This document shows positions 37,455-46,416 of a stretch of DNA of 64,000 nucleotides, one piece after another. The stretch spans positions 44,297 to 108,296 of the forward strand of contig JABDKG010000025.1 of assembly GCA_013002305.1 (NCBI GenBank). Direction: 5' to 3'. The notes beneath the pieces were generated by a model that worked only from the letters and a program-made list of their open reading frames with translations, was not told the DNA's origin and did not search any database. Origin of the DNA: Hellea sp. (GTDB lineage: Bacteria; Pseudomonadota; Alphaproteobacteria; Caulobacterales; Maricaulaceae). The position numbers and the translations under genes were made by a program. Position 1 is the first letter of the stretch, and each line of letters opens with the position of its first letter.

Positions 37455-37470
37455 TTAATACCGGGTTAAC
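37455..37470. promoter_or_regulatory. Consensus CtrA box
   Basis: The sequence TTAA-TACCGGG-TTAAC fits the CtrA consensus TTAA-N7-TTAA(C) at every fixed base. It ends 22 bases before the ATG at 37493 and about 150 bases upstream of the HNH gene start on the other strand. CtrA is the master cell-cycle response regulator of many alphaproteobacteria; binding so close to the start could repress or activate the secreted protein gene. Confidence 0.6.
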
Positions 37471-37492
37471 GCTTTTCGATCACTATCGGAAA

Positions 37493-38770
37493 ATGTCTCG
37501 ATGTGGCGTTAAATTATGGCTGAGCCTGGTGCTTATAAGCGGCTCATTGACCGCTACGCCGCGTGGTTTTGCAACAGAACCCGTGCTCGTCCCAGCTCAG
37601 CCCTCATTGCAGCCGGTTCAAATCCGGCAACGCAGCGCCAATGAATTCCCGCGCGTTGGTAAGAGCTTGGCCTCGAAGATTTTCGCCAGCTCGCTCGGGG
37701 ATATTCAGGACCTCAGCGTGGGCGCTGGCGGTGAGATTTATGTTCTCGACGGGCGGCAGGGCCGGATTTTATCACTCAGCGACCGCTACAAAACCGGCAA
37801 TCTGGATCTGACGCGCACATTTGCCTCGGGGTTTGTAAACCCGCAATCGATGAGCCTTGATAAAACGGATCTATTTGTTTCTGACCAATCAGCGGTTTGG
37901 AAGGTCAATCTGGACACGGGCGCAAAAATCCGGCTTGCTTCACTACAAAATGCCGGGGCCGATATTCACGATCGTCCTATAATAGGCTCACAAGACGGCG
38001 CGCAAATATTGCTGGGGCTCAATTTTGAAAATGACAGTTCAAAGATAATCGCCATCGATAAGCAGAGCGGTCAAGCCAGTCAGCTCGCTGTAGGGAAAGG
38101 CCGTTTGACAGCTTTGGCCCAAGCCAAAGGTACGCCCCTTTGGGTTGGTATTGATCACCAAATCGTGCCCGTTAAAGCCGGTCAATATAATTATTCTCTG
38201 GCCTATGAACTCGATTCCGGCGCTTCAATAGCGGCAATATATCTTCCTTCAGAACGGCTAAAGGACAACTCACCATTAACCCTGCTGGCGGGTAAATTTA
38301 TTGTGGTGCAAGGGCGGGAGTTTTTAAGTGGTCGCCAATCCGGAACCGGCCGCAATTTGATCGCGATTGCGAGCAATTACGGTATTCCTTATGGCAAGCC
38401 TGAAATTCTCGCAGGCGGATTTTGGGCCAATCACGGGCGCGCCAGTTGGGGTCGCCCTGAAGCGCTGGCTTGGGATGAGCGTGGTTTGTTCTTGGCCGAC
38501 TCTCAAAACCAGTTGATCTGGCATATTTCCAAGATGGAAGAGAAGACCGATATTACCAAGGACCCCACTGTTAAACCCGTCAAATTTTACAAAGATGACA
38601 TTGTTGAAAAACCAAAAGCCGAATGGGGCAGCTCAATCGGTGAAGGCTCGCTCATAGAAGCCGGATCATTGATCGAGCAGACCGACAAAACCGAGCGCCT
38701 AATTCCCGAAGAGACATTGATGCAGCAGCTTCGCCGTGAAGATGACGAAAAACGCGAAGCGGATGATTAG
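37493..38770 (+). CDS. Exported beta-propeller-like protein of unknown function
   Basis: The 425-residue product has a signal peptide (residues 1-27, ending PRGFA). The core, about residues 60-350, has repeating strands like DLSVGAGGEIYVLDGRQGRILSLS, SLDKTDLFVSDQSAVWKVN and LAWDERGLFLADSQNQLIWHIS, which suggest an NHL/SMP-30-like propeller. The tail contains a near repeat EGSLIEAGSLIEQ and ends in a very charged stretch (RREDDEKREADD). Its ATG is 23 bases after a consensus CtrA box. It is convergent with ppx by 4 bases. No specific family or ligand was recognised. Confidence 0.7.
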   Translation: MSRCGVKLWLSLVLISGSLTATPRGFATEPVLVPAQPSLQPVQIRQRSANEFPRVGKSLASKIFASSLGDIQDLSVGAGGEIYVLDGRQGRILSLSDRYKTGNLDLTRTFASGFVNPQSMSLDKTDLFVSDQSAVWKVNLDTGAKIRLASLQNAGADIHDRPIIGSQDGAQILLGLNFENDSSKIIAIDKQSGQASQLAVGKGRLTALAQAKGTPLWVGIDHQIVPVKAGQYNYSLAYELDSGASIAAIYLPSERLKDNSPLTLLAGKFIVVQGREFLSGRQSGTGRNLIAIASNYGIPYGKPEILAGGFWANHGRASWGRPEALAWDERGLFLADSQNQLIWHISKMEEKTDITKDPTVKPVKFYKDDIVEKPKAEWGSSIGEGSLIEAGSLIEQTDKTERLIPEETLMQQLRREDDEKREADD

Positions 38771-40269
38771 ATATTGATCTTGTAATTGATCAGCTGAGCC
38801 AGTTTGGTCAAACGATGGGCAACACGCTCTGTCAGCATATTCTCCCAGCCTGGTTTCGCGCTTAATGAGATTATCTGGTCTTGGGCCGAAACATCGAGTT
38901 TGGTTAAAAGCTCGCCCGAGCGTCCGGAGGCGACGACGGCCAATCGAATAGCGGATCCGAAAACAAGCGCAGCTTGGCGCTCTCGCAGGGTTAGTAGCAG
39001 ATTGATCGCGTCCTGATTTGTGGTGCCCACACGGCCCGTATAAGAATGGAAAAGTATCAAAGCCAGATAGGCCCGCTCTTTATGCGTAAGGCCAGCCAGC
39101 GGTGCATAGAGCACATCTTCAAATACGAGATCGGCGCGGTAATCCGGATGGAGGCCTTTGCCGATGCCGACAAGATGACAGGCAGCCTGCCGCAGTCTAT
39201 TTTCATTTTCTGTCTCGAAAACTTGCGGAAAAATCAGGTCCAGTGGCGTTAGAAATTCGTAAAGGGGCTCGGCGAAAAACAGTCCTTGTAAATTTCCACG
39301 AGCCAAATCCCGGCATCCATCAAGAAGCGCGTCGCGCTTTTTCAAATCCTCGGACATATGGTTTCGGACCAGCCCCTCACGGAGGCCTGTGGTGGATATC
39401 CGGATGTAGGAAGGCTCGAGTTGATCCAGTAAAATATCCAGCAGCAGACCGCTATAGGGTAGGGTCTCGGCACGGCGCTGGTTTATACCCGGCCAGACCA
39501 ATAGGTCCTGCCGACCGTCGCCATAAGCCCAGCGTGCCAGATCCCGCGCAGCCCCGGGCATGAGCTGATAGGCTTGTAAGGTCTTCATTGGATAAAGATG
39601 GCGCTTTTGGTGCACGCCAGCCAGATTACGCCATGCCCCGCCGATCAGATAAAGCGTTCGCCCTTTACGCAGATTGGCAGGCGATTTTCCCAAATGGTCA
39701 AAAATCTGATCACGCATGCGATCAATATTGAAGTCGCTCTCGCGGCTAAGGTCTTCGCCAGCGATCCGAAACGGTCCGATAGGGTAGGATATTCCATTTT
39801 TGACCTCACCCTTTTCAATCTGAATTAGCTCTAGACTCGCCCCGCCCAAATCGGCTGCAATTCCGGAAGCTCGCGGTTCGGCTGCGATCAATCCTTGCGC
39901 CGTGACATACGCTTCTTCCTGGCCTGACAAAGGTTGGATGTCGATCCCGGTTTCGCGTTCTACAAGGCGAATAAGTTCGGGCGCATCCTGCGCATCACGC
40001 ATCGCCGCCGTAGCCCCGACCAGCACCTGATCGAGCTTTTGGGTTTTGGCAATGATGTCAAATCGTTTCAGCGCCGCAAGAGCCTCTTTTTTTCCGGATG
40101 GGCTAAGCCTGCCGGTTGTACTGAGATCGCGGCCCAAACCGGCGAGAACTTTTTCATTATAGACAGGCGTAAAGGCGCCGCCGAAGAGTTCATAAATCAC
40201 AAAACGTACGGAGTTTGATCCGATATCAAGAACGCCGACACGCTGATATTTACGATTCTGCTGTTCCAC
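38767..40269 (-). CDS. ppx: Ppx/GppA exopolyphosphatase
   Basis: The start is GTG at 40269, preceded by AAAGG; an upstream in-frame extension overlaps ppk further and is not conserved. The 500-residue product opens RVGVLDIGSNSVRFVIYE, the phosphate-1 motif of the ASKHA fold, with SGQEEAYVTAQGL and GIAADLGGASLEL as further nucleotide/phosphate motifs. It releases phosphate from polyphosphate ends or hydrolyses pppGpp. It overlaps ppk by 20 bases, the classic ppk-ppx order, so synthesis and breakdown are coupled. Confidence 0.94.
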   Translation of the reverse strand: MEQQNRKYQRVGVLDIGSNSVRFVIYELFGGAFTPVYNEKVLAGLGRDLSTTGRLSPSGKKEALAALKRFDIIAKTQKLDQVLVGATAAMRDAQDAPELIRLVERETGIDIQPLSGQEEAYVTAQGLIAAEPRASGIAADLGGASLELIQIEKGEVKNGISYPIGPFRIAGEDLSRESDFNIDRMRDQIFDHLGKSPANLRKGRTLYLIGGAWRNLAGVHQKRHLYPMKTLQAYQLMPGAARDLARWAYGDGRQDLLVWPGINQRRAETLPYSGLLLDILLDQLEPSYIRISTTGLREGLVRNHMSEDLKKRDALLDGCRDLARGNLQGLFFAEPLYEFLTPLDLIFPQVFETENENRLRQAACHLVGIGKGLHPDYRADLVFEDVLYAPLAGLTHKERAYLALILFHSYTGRVGTTNQDAINLLLTLRERQAALVFGSAIRLAVVASGRSGELLTKLDVSAQDQIISLSAKPGWENMLTERVAHRLTKLAQLINYKINI

Positions 40270-42436
40270 TCTTGCCTTTCTTCTTCTTCCCGGAGGGAAG
40301 CGCAAGCTCTTTTGGCGAATTATAGTTCAAAGACTTACCCCGGCCCGACAAGGACGGGTTGTTCATAAAATATTCGTGTGCTGAAAATGGGGCCGTCTCG
40401 TCTGTGACTTCAACCCGAGAATATTTGCCGTCCGGGAGCATATCCCAACTGTTGAGCTCATCATTGAGATTGGCGACCATGATCTGGCTAAGGACCTGTC
40501 GGTGAACCCGGGTGGACTCGATCGGAACCAGTGTTTCGACGCGGCGATTAAGATTGCGCGGCATCCAGTCAGCGGAGGACATAAATACTTTCGCATTTTC
40601 ATTCGGAAGGTTGGCACCATTGCCAAAACAGGCGATTCTGGAATGTTCCAAAAACCGTCCAACTATGCTTTTGACCCTGATGTTTTCGGACAGGCCCGCA
40701 ACGCCCGGCCGCAGGCAGCAAATGCCTCTGACGACCAAGTCAATTTGAACGCCCGCCTGTGAGGCCTGATAAAGTTTGTCAATTATCTGCGTATCCACGA
40801 GCGCATTCATTTTGGCCCAAATGACACCGGGTTTTCCGGCTGCAACATTTTCAATTTCGATATTGATCAGCTCTTCGAGCCTGTCTCTTAGACCGGTTGG
40901 GGCGACAACCAATTTCTCTAAATCCTTCGGGCGGGAGTAGGATGTCACATAATTGAACAATTTTCCTACATCACGCCCGAGCGCAGGGTCGGCGGTAAAC
41001 AGCGCCAGATCCGTGTAAATCTTGGCGTTCTGGGCATGATAATTGCCCGTGCCCAGATGCGCATAAGTTTTTAGCCTGTCGCCTTCGCGGCGCACAACCA
41101 GCGACACTTTGGCGTGGGTTTTATAATCGACAAATCCATAGACGACATGGGCGCCGGCGCGCTCAAGATCGCGGGCCCAGCGCATATTTGATTCTTCGTC
41201 AAAGCGGGCCTTAAGCTCGACCAGTGCGGTCACAGACTTTCCGCGCTCAGCCGCTTCTACCAGGGCTTTGATGATCGGACTGTCTTCTGAGGTCCGATAA
41301 AGCGTCTGTTTGATCGCCATGACATTAGGATCCCGCGACGCCTGTTCGAGGAATTGGATGACAACGTCAAATTCCTCATAAGGGTGGTGAACCAGAATGT
41401 CCTTAGCGGCGATTGCCGCGAAACAATCGCCGTCATAGTCACGAATACGTTCGGGGAAGCGCGCCTGATAGGGCGGAAATAGGAGGTGGGGCCGATAATT
41501 GGTAATCAGATTGGACAGGGCCGCCATGCCTATAAACGCGCTGCCATCCTGAATATCTTCATGCCAGCATTCGAAACCCTCAATCAAAAACTCCTGCAAT
41601 TCCTGGGGAATTTCGGAGTTCATTTCCAGGCGAATAACCCGGCCGCGGCGGCGCTCCTTGAGCAGAAACTCAAAATGGCGAACCAGATCTTCGGCCTCTT
41701 CGTCAACATCAATATCGCTGTCCCGCGTAATCCGGAACAGTCCGGTCTGGCGGATTTTAAACTCGGGAAAAAGTTCGGGAGCGGCGAGGCGGATCGCATC
41801 TTCAACAGCCACATAGACATCAGTTTTGGACTTTTTATTGTAAGACAGATGCAAAAAGCGCGGCAGGTGTTGCGGGATCGGAATGATCGCAAATAGGGGA
41901 TCGGCGTGATTTTCACGCTCCAGCGATGTGACAATCCCGAAGCCTAGATTGGATATAAAAGGAAAAGGATGGGCTGGGTCGACGGCCAGAGGCGATAAAA
42001 CCGGCAGAATGTTTTCATTATATATTTCGAACAGCCGATCGGTTTCTTTTTCAGATAATTGTTCAAGCGAGCGAACCTCGATATTTTCCTCGAACAATTC
42101 CTGCCGCAATTTATTCCAGCATTTTTCTTGTGCCTTAATGATTTTTTTTACCCGCTTATTAATTTTCGCGAGTTGTTCTCCGGGTCGCAGGCCGTCAAAA
42201 CTCGGATCGGTTATGCCGGCCAGTTCTTGGGTTCTAAGACCGGCAACACGGACCATATAAAATTCATCGAGATTACTGGCGGAAATCGATAGAAACCGTA
42301 CCCGTTCCAGTAGCGGGACACTGGGGTTCTGCGCTTCTTCGAGCACGCGCGAATTAAAAAGCAGCCAAGAAAGCTCACGGTTTATATAGCGCTCGCCGCG
42401 TTGCATGTCGCGAATTTCCGGCAGTGTAGCCGTCAT
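40250..42436 (-). CDS. ppk: Polyphosphate kinase 1
   Basis: PPK1 makes polyphosphate from ATP. The 728-residue product has the N-terminal domain (INRELSWLLFNSRVLEEAQ), the head domain, and two phospholipase D-like catalytic domains with the autophosphorylated His in AHLGTGNYHAQNAKIYTD or the second conserved His in RFLEHSRIACFGNG. Length is normal. It is the first gene of the ppk-ppx pair. Confidence 0.96.
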   Translation of the reverse strand: MTATLPEIRDMQRGERYINRELSWLLFNSRVLEEAQNPSVPLLERVRFLSISASNLDEFYMVRVAGLRTQELAGITDPSFDGLRPGEQLAKINKRVKKIIKAQEKCWNKLRQELFEENIEVRSLEQLSEKETDRLFEIYNENILPVLSPLAVDPAHPFPFISNLGFGIVTSLERENHADPLFAIIPIPQHLPRFLHLSYNKKSKTDVYVAVEDAIRLAAPELFPEFKIRQTGLFRITRDSDIDVDEEAEDLVRHFEFLLKERRRGRVIRLEMNSEIPQELQEFLIEGFECWHEDIQDGSAFIGMAALSNLITNYRPHLLFPPYQARFPERIRDYDGDCFAAIAAKDILVHHPYEEFDVVIQFLEQASRDPNVMAIKQTLYRTSEDSPIIKALVEAAERGKSVTALVELKARFDEESNMRWARDLERAGAHVVYGFVDYKTHAKVSLVVRREGDRLKTYAHLGTGNYHAQNAKIYTDLALFTADPALGRDVGKLFNYVTSYSRPKDLEKLVVAPTGLRDRLEELINIEIENVAAGKPGVIWAKMNALVDTQIIDKLYQASQAGVQIDLVVRGICCLRPGVAGLSENIRVKSIVGRFLEHSRIACFGNGANLPNENAKVFMSSADWMPRNLNRRVETLVPIESTRVHRQVLSQIMVANLNDELNSWDMLPDGKYSRVEVTDETAPFSAHEYFMNNPSLSGRGKSLNYNSPKELALPSGKKKKGKSGTAES

Positions 42437-42497
42437 GATGTGAGCCGCTCAAACATAAGGCGTCCTTATGGCAAAGCTGTGAAGCGCTGGCAAATGA

Positions 42498-42977
42498 TTA
42501 GGCGGCGGTCGCTTGAGCTTCTTCAGCAAGAATAATGTAGATACTCTCAGCTGTCGGCGCGTTGCGCAATTTGGCTCGAATATCGTCTTTACGCAGCCGG
42601 CGCGATATTTGCGCCAAAGCCCGTAAATGGTCGCTACCCGAGGCGGCCGGCGCTAATATTAAAGCGACAAGATCGACAGGCCGTTCATCAATGGCTTCAA
42701 AGTCGATTGGCGCGTCTAACCTGGCAAAAGCGATTGTCACCTTATCCAGTCCTTCGATCCGGGCGTGCGGCAGGGCAACGCCCGATCCAACGCCCGTTGA
42801 TCCGAGCCGTTCACGTTCCATCGCCGCGGTTATAATATCGCGCGCCTCTATTTTCGTGCCGGCAAGACATCCACAATCAATCATCAGCTGCGCCATCTCC
42901 TGAATCAGCTGTTTTTTACTGGATATTTTGAGGTCGATCGCCACACAATCGCGAGACAATAGATCATTCATAAACAT
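42498..42977 (-). CDS. ptsN: PTS IIA-like nitrogen regulatory protein
   Basis: The start at 42977 has GGGT at 6 bases; an ATG two codons later is possible. The 159-residue product is a EIIA-Ntr domain with the phosphorylated His71 in SGVALPHARIEGL. It belongs to the nitrogen phosphotransfer chain and modulates K+ transport and sigma-54-linked functions. It follows hpf and rpoN in the usual order, so all three are probably read from promoters upstream of rpoN or between genes. Confidence 0.93.
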   Translation of the reverse strand: MFMNDLLSRDCVAIDLKISSKKQLIQEMAQLMIDCGCLAGTKIEARDIITAAMERERLGSTGVGSGVALPHARIEGLDKVTIAFARLDAPIDFEAIDERPVDLVALILAPAASGSDHLRALAQISRRLRKDDIRAKLRNAPTAESIYIILAEEAQATAA

Positions 42978-43020
42978 GGATTTACCCGAAAATATTATTG
43001 AATTTGGCGCGCCAATACAC

Positions 43021-43590
43021 TTAGTCAGCGTTTGGGTCAATCCATCCTATGTTGCCATCTGTTCTTTTAAATACAACATTCAAGCGCCCATGTTTGGCAT
43101 TTTTGAAGATAACGACGCCGCCATCGGCCAGTCCGAGCTCAAGAGCGGCCATGCCTGGCGTCATTGTTTTCAGGCTTCCGGGCTTCTCGGCAATGACAAT
43201 GGGTTCGGCATTTTGGGTACTACTTCCGCTCTCCAAATCGTCATCCACGGGGTTTTCCAGAATAAACATGGAAAAAGCATCCTTTTTGGCAGCAGCGTTG
43301 TGATCTTTTAGGCGGCGAGAGTAGCGGCGCAGTCTTTTCTCAATATGTTCCAGCGCTTCATCTGCCGCAGCGTAGCCATCATGAGCTGTTCCATGGCTTT
43401 CCATGGTCGCGCCTGATGGTAGATGAACTGAACAATTGGTTCTAAAACCTGTGCCTTCGCGGCTGACAAAGACTTGTGCGTCTCCGTCCCTATGTATGTA
43501 TTTATCCATCATCTCTTCTAATCGGTCTTTAATGCGGTCTTGTAATGCGGGTGAAACGTCAATGCCTTTAGAAGCGATTTGGATGTTCAT
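43021..43590 (-). CDS. hpf: Ribosome hibernation promoting factor, long form
   Basis: The 189-residue product has an N-terminal S30AE domain (MNIQIASKGIDVSPALQDRIKDRLEEMMDKYI) and the C-terminal dimerisation domain (EPIVIAEKPGSLKTMTPGMAALELGLADGGVVIFKNA), so it is the long form that pairs 70S ribosomes into inactive 100S dimers. AGGAG precedes the ATG. It lies between rpoN and ptsN, the standard alphaproteobacterial setting. Confidence 0.94.
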   Translation of the reverse strand: MNIQIASKGIDVSPALQDRIKDRLEEMMDKYIHRDGDAQVFVSREGTGFRTNCSVHLPSGATMESHGTAHDGYAAADEALEHIEKRLRRYSRRLKDHNAAAKKDAFSMFILENPVDDDLESGSSTQNAEPIVIAEKPGSLKTMTPGMAALELGLADGGVVIFKNAKHGRLNVVFKRTDGNIGWIDPNAD

Positions 43591-43707
43591 AGGGACTCCT
43601 TTGAGTTCGGTTATGGTTAGCTCTACAATATCCTAAAATCCTAGTTTGACCTAGGGCAAAATAGGTTATTTTTTGTGGGATAAGCCTCGCGGCCAAGGTA
43701 AAAACGG

Positions 43708-45192
43708 CTAAGCTGTGCCGTGTTTGAATATCCGCCGACGTTCTACTGAGGATGGTATGCCCAGAGATTCGCGATATTTGGCGACAGTTCGCCGGGCTAC
43801 ATCAACCCCTTGGGCTTGTAGCATTTTGACCAGCTTATCATCAGATTTGACAGTTTTGGCGGTTTCTTCCGAGATTAAAATCTTAATTTTATGGCGCACA
43901 GCTTCGGCGCTATAGGCGTCGCCGCCATCAAGGGCGGAAATTCCGGCCGTAAAGAAATATTTAAACTCAAGCAGGCCGCGCGGCGTATTCATATATTTAT
44001 TGGTCGTGACCCGGCTGACTGTGCTTTCATGCATCTCGATCGCATCCGCGACGGTTTTCAGATTAAGCGGACGCATATGATCGATCCCGTAAGCGAAAAA
44101 ACCATCCTGCTGTTTGACGATTTCCGTCGCCACTTTCAATATGGTGCGGGCGCGTTGATCCAGAGATTTGACCAGCCAGCTAGCATTTTGCTGACATTCG
44201 CTCATAAATGTCCGGGTTTCATCATCGGCATTTGGGCCCATTATTTCGGCAAAATAGCGATTATTGACCAAAACGCGGGGCAGGGTGTCACTATTAAGCT
44301 CTACGGCCCAGCCTCCATTTGGCGTTTCTTTAATAATTACATCCGGCTCAATAGCCGCGGCCATATTGGACCCGAATTTCAGACCGGGCTTCGGCGCGAG
44401 TGAGCGCAGCGCCGCAATTTTCTTCATCAAATCGTCTTTGGAGAGCGCACAGAGTTTGGCAAGCTTACCGAGGTCATGTTTGGCCAATAGCGGGAGGTTA
44501 TCGAGTAGAGCGCCCATTGGCTTGTCGAGCTCTTTTCGCTCGCGCAGCTGCAATGCCAAGCACTCCTTGAGATCCCGGGCGCAAACGCCCGTGGGATCAA
44601 ACCCTTGAAGCTGGGTCAAAACGCTCTGAAGTCTGTTTTCAGTAACGTTCAAACGCTCTGATGCTTCTGAGAGCGAGATCCGCAAATAGCCGTTCTCATC
44701 AACATGGTCGATGAGATAGCGCCCGATCAGCCGTTCTTTCTCATCTTTCAGATCGACACCAAGCTGGGCGATCAGATGCTCCTGAAGGGTCAATTCAGCT
44801 TCAGCATTTTCGATCACATTATAATCGTCACTGCCATTAAAAGATCCGCCGGAACCGGCTTTCGACCAATCGACCGAGCCGCCAACATCGGCAACGCTGC
44901 TTTGCTCATGGGTGACATGATCTGGCACGTCGACCGATTGTTCGGCCGCGCTTGGCGTGTCCATGCTGACTTCTTTAAATTCTTCGAGGGCCGCGCGAGC
45001 GGCTTTGGCTTCTTCGCGGCGATTATCATCGCCAGTGCCGCGCTCAAGCAAAGGGTTACTCTCGAGCTGCTCTTCCACAAAAGCGGCCAGTTCAATATTG
45101 GATAATTGCAGCAGTTTTATGGCCTGCTGTAATTGCGGCGTCATCACAAGCGATTGCGACTGCCGCTGCTGTAATTTGGGTGCAATTGCCAT
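43708..45192 (-). CDS. rpoN: RNA polymerase sigma-54 factor
   Basis: The 494-residue product has region I (LVMTPQLQQAIKLLQLSNIELAAFVEEQLESNPLLE), the core-binding domain, the helix-turn-helix block IEMHESTVSRVTTNKYMNTPRGLLEFKYFF, and the RpoN box ARRTVAKYRE at residues 466-475. It directs transcription at -24/-12 promoters with activator ATPases. The upstream lptB gene usual in proteobacteria is not here; a small-ORF locus and msrB take its place. Confidence 0.97.
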   Translation of the reverse strand: MAIAPKLQQRQSQSLVMTPQLQQAIKLLQLSNIELAAFVEEQLESNPLLERGTGDDNRREEAKAARAALEEFKEVSMDTPSAAEQSVDVPDHVTHEQSSVADVGGSVDWSKAGSGGSFNGSDDYNVIENAEAELTLQEHLIAQLGVDLKDEKERLIGRYLIDHVDENGYLRISLSEASERLNVTENRLQSVLTQLQGFDPTGVCARDLKECLALQLRERKELDKPMGALLDNLPLLAKHDLGKLAKLCALSKDDLMKKIAALRSLAPKPGLKFGSNMAAAIEPDVIIKETPNGGWAVELNSDTLPRVLVNNRYFAEIMGPNADDETRTFMSECQQNASWLVKSLDQRARTILKVATEIVKQQDGFFAYGIDHMRPLNLKTVADAIEMHESTVSRVTTNKYMNTPRGLLEFKYFFTAGISALDGGDAYSAEAVRHKIKILISEETAKTVKSDDKLVKMLQAQGVDVARRTVAKYRESLGIPSSVERRRIFKHGTA

Positions 45193-45317
45193 AGCCCCAG
45201 GTCACCTTTTATTTATTTTTATGGCAATCTGACTATCAGCAAACCTTTAAGGCTTGGTTTCGAAAAAGGCGTTTTGGCATGTTTTTTGCTGGCGCGACTG
45301 AATTTCAGACAAACCAA

Positions 45318-45344
45318 AGGCCGCTTGACAGTATCAAGCGGCCT
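45318..45344 (-). terminator. Strong hairpin terminator
   Basis: A perfect 11-bp stem (AGGCCGCTTGA / TCAAGCGGCCT) with a 5-base loop is followed on the minus strand by TTTGGTTT. It ends the small-ORF locus just upstream and lies about 125 bases before rpoN. The TGA of the candidate small frame sits in its 5' arm. Confidence 0.7.
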
Positions 45345-45487
45345 CGTCTTGAAGTTTGGGTCCAATCGGGCGCAGTGCCCGACTTCTCTGTAAGATAATT
45401 AGATACCCATATTCGTTAGAACGAAAGTACTGATTTAACAGCTCCGGGCGGTCCCCTCAAAATAGATAGACAAACTACACCTCCTTT
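45334..45487 (-). other. Candidate small gene or leader RNA with a -1 frame break
   Basis: A 10-base perfect Shine-Dalgarno (AAAGGAGGTG, 45478-45487) is spaced 6 bases from a TTG at 45473. Frame 0 gives MSIYFEGTARSC and stops at 45435-45437. Reading GGGG back by one base at 45453 gives MSIYFEG joined to a 39-codon frame that starts DRPELLNQYFRSNEYGYLII and stops at 45334-45336 inside the terminator stem. Three perfect hairpins lie in the region: 45412-45425 (6 bp), 45366-45382 (6 bp) and the 11-bp terminator. This is either a real small protein made by frameshifting (or broken by a one-base change), or a structured leader or small RNA. The rest of the gap 45193-45645 holds no gene that I can see. 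Confidence 0.4.
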
Positions 45488-45645
45488 CGATAAACGCGGC
45501 TCCACAATGGAACGGCTATGTGATACCTAAAATGTAGCCATTAATTAGGCGCTGACAAGCAGTTTATTTTATTAAATTTACGTCAAGCTTAACTGTAAAT
45601 TTACCATGTTTCGACCAAAATTCACGCCTTGCTCGGAATAGGCGC

Positions 45646-46158
45646 CTAGGCTTCATCCGGAATAAAATCCAGCGCCACACCATTATTGCAATAGCGAAGC
45701 CCGGTTGGACGCGGCCCGTCATTGAACACATGACCTTGATGGCCACCGCAGCGCGAGCAGTGATATTCTGTTCGTTTGGCCCAAAGCTTATTATCCGCTT
45801 TTGTGCCGACAGCGTCATCGATGACATCGAAAAAACTCGGCCATCCGGTGCGCGAATTATATTTCATATGGGATTTAAAAAGGGGCAGGGCGCAGCCCTT
45901 ACAGACAAATGTGCCTTTGCGCTTTTCATCATCAAGCGGCGAGGTACCGGCCCGTTCCGTGCCTTCTTTGCGCAGCACATAAAATTCCATATCGGTCAGG
46001 CGCGCTTTCCACTCAGCCTCGGTCAGATTGCCCCATTCATTGTCAAAGCTCATATTCGTCTCCGTCTTTTCGTCGCCTTTCGCCAGCGATAATCCTGCAA
46101 TTCCGGTCGCGCCGATAGCAGCGGCCGCGCCAAAAGTAATTTGTCGTCTGCTTAACAT
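45646..46158 (-). CDS. msrB: Peptide-methionine (R)-S-oxide reductase, Tat-exported
   Basis: The start ATG at 46158 follows GGAGG; the 170-residue product begins with a twin-arginine signal MLSRRQITFGAAAAIGATG. The MsrB domain has the zinc CxxC pairs (FVCKGCALPLF and YHCSRCGGHQGHVF) and the catalytic Cys157 in LRYCNNG. It reduces methionine-R-sulfoxide, here probably in the periplasm. Exported MsrB with a Tat signal is less common than the cytoplasmic form but known. No msrA is nearby. Confidence 0.94.
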   Translation of the reverse strand: MLSRRQITFGAAAAIGATGIAGLSLAKGDEKTETNMSFDNEWGNLTEAEWKARLTDMEFYVLRKEGTERAGTSPLDDEKRKGTFVCKGCALPLFKSHMKYNSRTGWPSFFDVIDDAVGTKADNKLWAKRTEYHCSRCGGHQGHVFNDGPRPTGLRYCNNGVALDFIPDEA

Positions 46159-46252
46159 AATGTCCTCCAAAGTAGTTATTCCTTTTTGTTACGCTCTATA
46201 TGGGGCTGATGGATCAATTATTCCAGTGACGAAGGGTTCACATTGGTGTGAT

Positions 46253-46409
46253 TTTCCCTCCACCGCCAGGGCGGGGGAGGTGGGCCCGAAGGGGTCGGAG
46301 GGGGTAGGGGTCGAATTGAAGCTTAGCGAAATGGTCAATATTGCAAGCCCCCTCCGTCAGTTCGGCTTCGCCTCACTGACACCTCCCCCGGTTCCCGGTG
46401 GAGGGGAAA
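46253..46409. repeat. Inverted-repeat element, copy 1 (left of ubiA)
   Basis: The ends pair as TTTTCCCTCCACCG / CGGTGGAGGGGAAA, with an inner pair of GGCGGGGGAGGT / ACCTCCCCC and a conserved middle GGGGTCGGAGGGGGTAGGG. A second copy lies at 47463-47587 on the other side of ubiA. It has no ORF, so it is a non-autonomous palindromic or MITE-like element. It sits at the 3' side of ubiA, so it could also end its transcript. Confidence 0.75.
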
Positions 46410-46416
46410 GGTGGTT

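Noticed and set aside
37614..37626. GGTTCAAATCC, like a tRNA T-loop
   Set aside because: It lies inside a coding frame, and no acceptor or anticodon stems surround it.
45395..45410. ATTAGATACCC, as in 16S rRNA, and ACACCTCCTTTC nearby on the plus strand
   Set aside because: No other part of 16S rRNA is present and the order is wrong; the second is the complement of a Shine-Dalgarno on the minus strand.
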